DNA of 64,000 nt from Comamonas fluminis (GTDB lineage Bacteria > Pseudomonadota > Gammaproteobacteria > Burkholderiales > Burkholderiaceae_C), in NCBI RefSeq assembly GCF_019186805.1, contig NZ_CP066783.1, positions 4,663,501 through 4,727,500 of the forward strand. The letters are read 5' to 3'. The notes beneath the pieces are model-generated. The model was not told the origin of the DNA and did not search any database. It worked only from the letters and a program-made list of their open reading frames with translations. Shown here piece after piece: positions 62,276-64,000 of this stretch; positions within the stretch are counted from its first letter, which is position 1; every line of letters begins with the position of its first letter. Both the position numbers and the translations under genes were made by a program.

Positions 62276-64000
62276 ATGCGCCAGCCGCTTTCCGCCTCCA
62301 TCTGTCTGCGTCTGCTGGCGATGTTCTGGCTGCTGGCATGCTCGGCAATTACAGCCCATGCGCAGGAAGCCACCAGCTGCCAGCCGCAGATCCTGAAAAT
62401 TCAAGTCGCCAAGGCCGATGCACAGGGCCCCATTCCTGAAGGGCAGGCTCTGGACTGGAGCCCTGTGCCAAAGCTCAATGACTACTGGCGCAACCGCTGG
62501 CCTGGCTATGTGGGCGCCGCCTGGTACCGGATTGACTGGCAACAACCCTGCGACAAGCAGCCAACGGCCCTGTTTCTTCATTCCATGATCATGGCTGGCG
62601 AGGTCTATGCCGGTCAGGACGCGCTCTGGCGCGACAAGTACCTGAGCGAACCCCTGAGCCGCAGCTGGAACATGCCCCAGTACTGGCTGCTGCCACAAAC
62701 CAGCCTGCAAGCGGGCACGCATCAGATCTGGATTCGCATTCACGGCCGTGCCGATGACAGTGCTGGGCTGGGACCGGTTTACATTGGAGACCCCAAAAAG
62801 CTGATGGATCTCTTTGAGCAGGCAATGTGGGATCACCGCACCATGCTCTACATCAGCCTGATGGTTGCGCTCGTCATGTCGGTGCTGTTTGGCTTTGCCT
62901 GGCTGCAAAACCGCCCTCAGACAACACTGGGCTGGTATGCCACTACCAATATGTTCTGGGCCTTGCTGATGGCCAGTGCACTGACCATCAGCGCCTGGCC
63001 TCTGCCTTCATCGCTGGCCTATGCGCGGGCAGGCGCGGTACTGTTCATCGGTTTTGCTACCAGTTACTGCATTTTTGTTGTTCGATTTGGCGATTTGCGC
63101 CTTCCTCGCCTGGAAAGAATGCTATGGGTTTTTTCAGGCACAGCGCTTGCACTCCATGTGTTCGCACCAGTTTCCTGGCGGACCATAGCCATAGCCATTG
63201 CCACCCATGCCATTCATGCGCTGCTGATCGTCGTCATCAGCCTGTGGTTTCCCTTCCATGCCTGGCGCACACGCAAGCCCGAGCATCTGATGTTTGCCAC
63301 CTGCATTCCCTTTGTCTTGCTCCCCGGCCTTCATGACCTGCTGTCGGTCAATGGCCTCATCGGGCCATCCATCTCGCTGCAGCCTTACTCCGTCCCCATC
63401 ACGACGATTGCACTGGCGCTGGTGCTGGGCCGACAGCTGGCCCTGAATATCCGGCGCATCGAGCAGTTCAATGTCGAGCTGACCGAAAGCGTCTCCCGCG
63501 CCTGTGATGACCTGAGCCTGACGCTGGAGCGCGAGCACTCTCTGGCCCTGCGCCACAGCTTGCTGCAAGAGCGCATGCAAATCTCTCATGACCTGCATGA
63601 CAGCCTGGGCGGCTCTCTGGTGCGCTCGATTGCCTATGTCGAGCAGTCGCGCGCGCCCCTGCCCAATACCCAGGTGCTGTCCATGCTCAAGCTCATGCGC
63701 GACGACCTGCGCCAGATGATTGACAACGGAGCCAGCATCACCCTGCAGGTTCCTGAAACCCCCGCCCAGTGGATTGCCCCGATACGCCACCGCTTCAGCC
63801 TGCTGTTTGAAGAGCTGGAACTGCAGGCCAGCTGGGTGCTGCCGCCCATCTGGATCACCTGCCCCAGCCCCATTCAGTGCCTGACGCTGACCCGGGTGCT
63901 GGAAGAGGCGCTGACCAATGTCATCAAACACAGCCGTGCCCGGCGCGTCTGCGTCTTTCTGGAGCAGCCCTCGCCCCAGGAATTGACGCTGCGCATCACC
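62276..64000 (+). CDS. 7TM sensor histidine kinase (HisKA_3 type), 3' end beyond window
   Basis: 575 codons reach the right edge without a stop. A signal peptide (about 1-30) is followed by a periplasmic region with GYVGAAWYRIDW, the 7TMR-DISM extracellular type, then about seven hydrophobic segments (residues 200-400) and the cytosolic kinase. SHDLHDSLGGSL carries the phospho-acceptor His441 of the HisKA_3 group that pairs with LuxR-type regulators; the N-box EEALTNVIKHSRARR is also present. The ATP lid and end are outside. It starts five bases after the response regulator stop, one operon. The signal is unknown. Confidence 0.88.
   Translation, partial: MRQPLSASICLRLLAMFWLLACSAITAHAQEATSCQPQILKIQVAKADAQGPIPEGQALDWSPVPKLNDYWRNRWPGYVGAAWYRIDWQQPCDKQPTALFLHSMIMAGEVYAGQDALWRDKYLSEPLSRSWNMPQYWLLPQTSLQAGTHQIWIRIHGRADDSAGLGPVYIGDPKKLMDLFEQAMWDHRTMLYISLMVALVMSVLFGFAWLQNRPQTTLGWYATTNMFWALLMASALTISAWPLPSSLAYARAGAVLFIGFATSYCIFVVRFGDLRLPRLERMLWVFSGTALALHVFAPVSWRTIAIAIATHAIHALLIVVISLWFPFHAWRTRKPEHLMFATCIPFVLLPGLHDLLSVNGLIGPSISLQPYSVPITTIALALVLGRQLALNIRRIEQFNVELTESVSRACDDLSLTLEREHSLALRHSLLQERMQISHDLHDSLGGSLVRSIAYVEQSRAPLPNTQVLSMLKLMRDDLRQMIDNGASITLQVPETPAQWIAPIRHRFSLLFEELELQASWVLPPIWITCPSPIQCLTLTRVLEEALTNVIKHSRARRVCVFLEQPSPQELTLRIT

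Overview
The window looks like chromosome from a Comamonadaceae betaproteobacterium, most likely Comamonas. The evidence is the roughly 60% GC content, the gene orders fur/bamE/dapB, tkt-gap and hpf-ptsN-hprK, and a short dispersed repeat ending in GCAGCTATCAAAA that I associate with this family. I see no tRNA, rRNA, CRISPR array, IS transposase, phage gene or origin. The assignment is inference, because no marker RNA gene is present.

Layout. 1-4.5 kb: end of an acyl-CoA-binding protein gene, murU-like nucleotidyltransferase, tkt and gap. 4.6-7.2 kb: a lipoprotein subtilisin with a C-terminal P domain, and directly downstream a small secreted protein placed like the maturation chaperone (ORF2) of the Aeromonas sobria protease ASP. 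7.3-14.6 kb: rhomboid protease, convergent membrane/helical-repeat protein, OsmC, pirin, aspA (with interlocked palindromes in its leader) and a VOC protein. 14.7-20 kb: a five-gene minus-strand cluster (cysteine hydrolase, XapX, amidohydrolase, DoxX, DUF1275) with a divergent LysR regulator. 20-31.5 kb: small metabolic and housekeeping genes (methyltransferase, DTW protein, solute-binding proteins, sterol-desaturase-like protein, acyltransferase 3, DUF924, YceB-like lipoprotein, LysR, GST, pirin, slyD). 31.6-42.1 kb: core functions: purC, hpf, ptsN, hprK, a DUF1501/DUF1800 pair, fur, bamE, dapB, exbB-exbD and a second HPF-like gene.

42.1-46.5 kb is the most accessory-looking part. A one-kilobase non-coding mosaic of palindromic repeats precedes a two-gene minus-strand unit: a NERD nuclease/UvrD-type helicase followed by an AT-rich gene of unknown function. 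The same 18-bp palindrome lies on both sides of the pair. It is the best candidate here for an undescribed system, perhaps genome defence, but that is inference.

46.5-64 kb: SGNH hydrolase, serine hydrolase, MFS transporter and LysR; a zinc-independent-looking MDR dehydrogenase with divergent HxlR regulator; glutathione peroxidase; a lipoprotein; a class A PBP; putP; a secreted barnase-like RNase with an adjacent barstar; a TerC protein; and a LuxR-type response regulator followed by a 7TM histidine kinase cut by the window end.

Regulatory and repeat structure: many intrinsic terminators are visible. Several genes have a GC-rich hairpin and U-rich tract immediately before the ribosome-binding site. 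Several copies of the dispersed repeat lie next to terminator hairpins.
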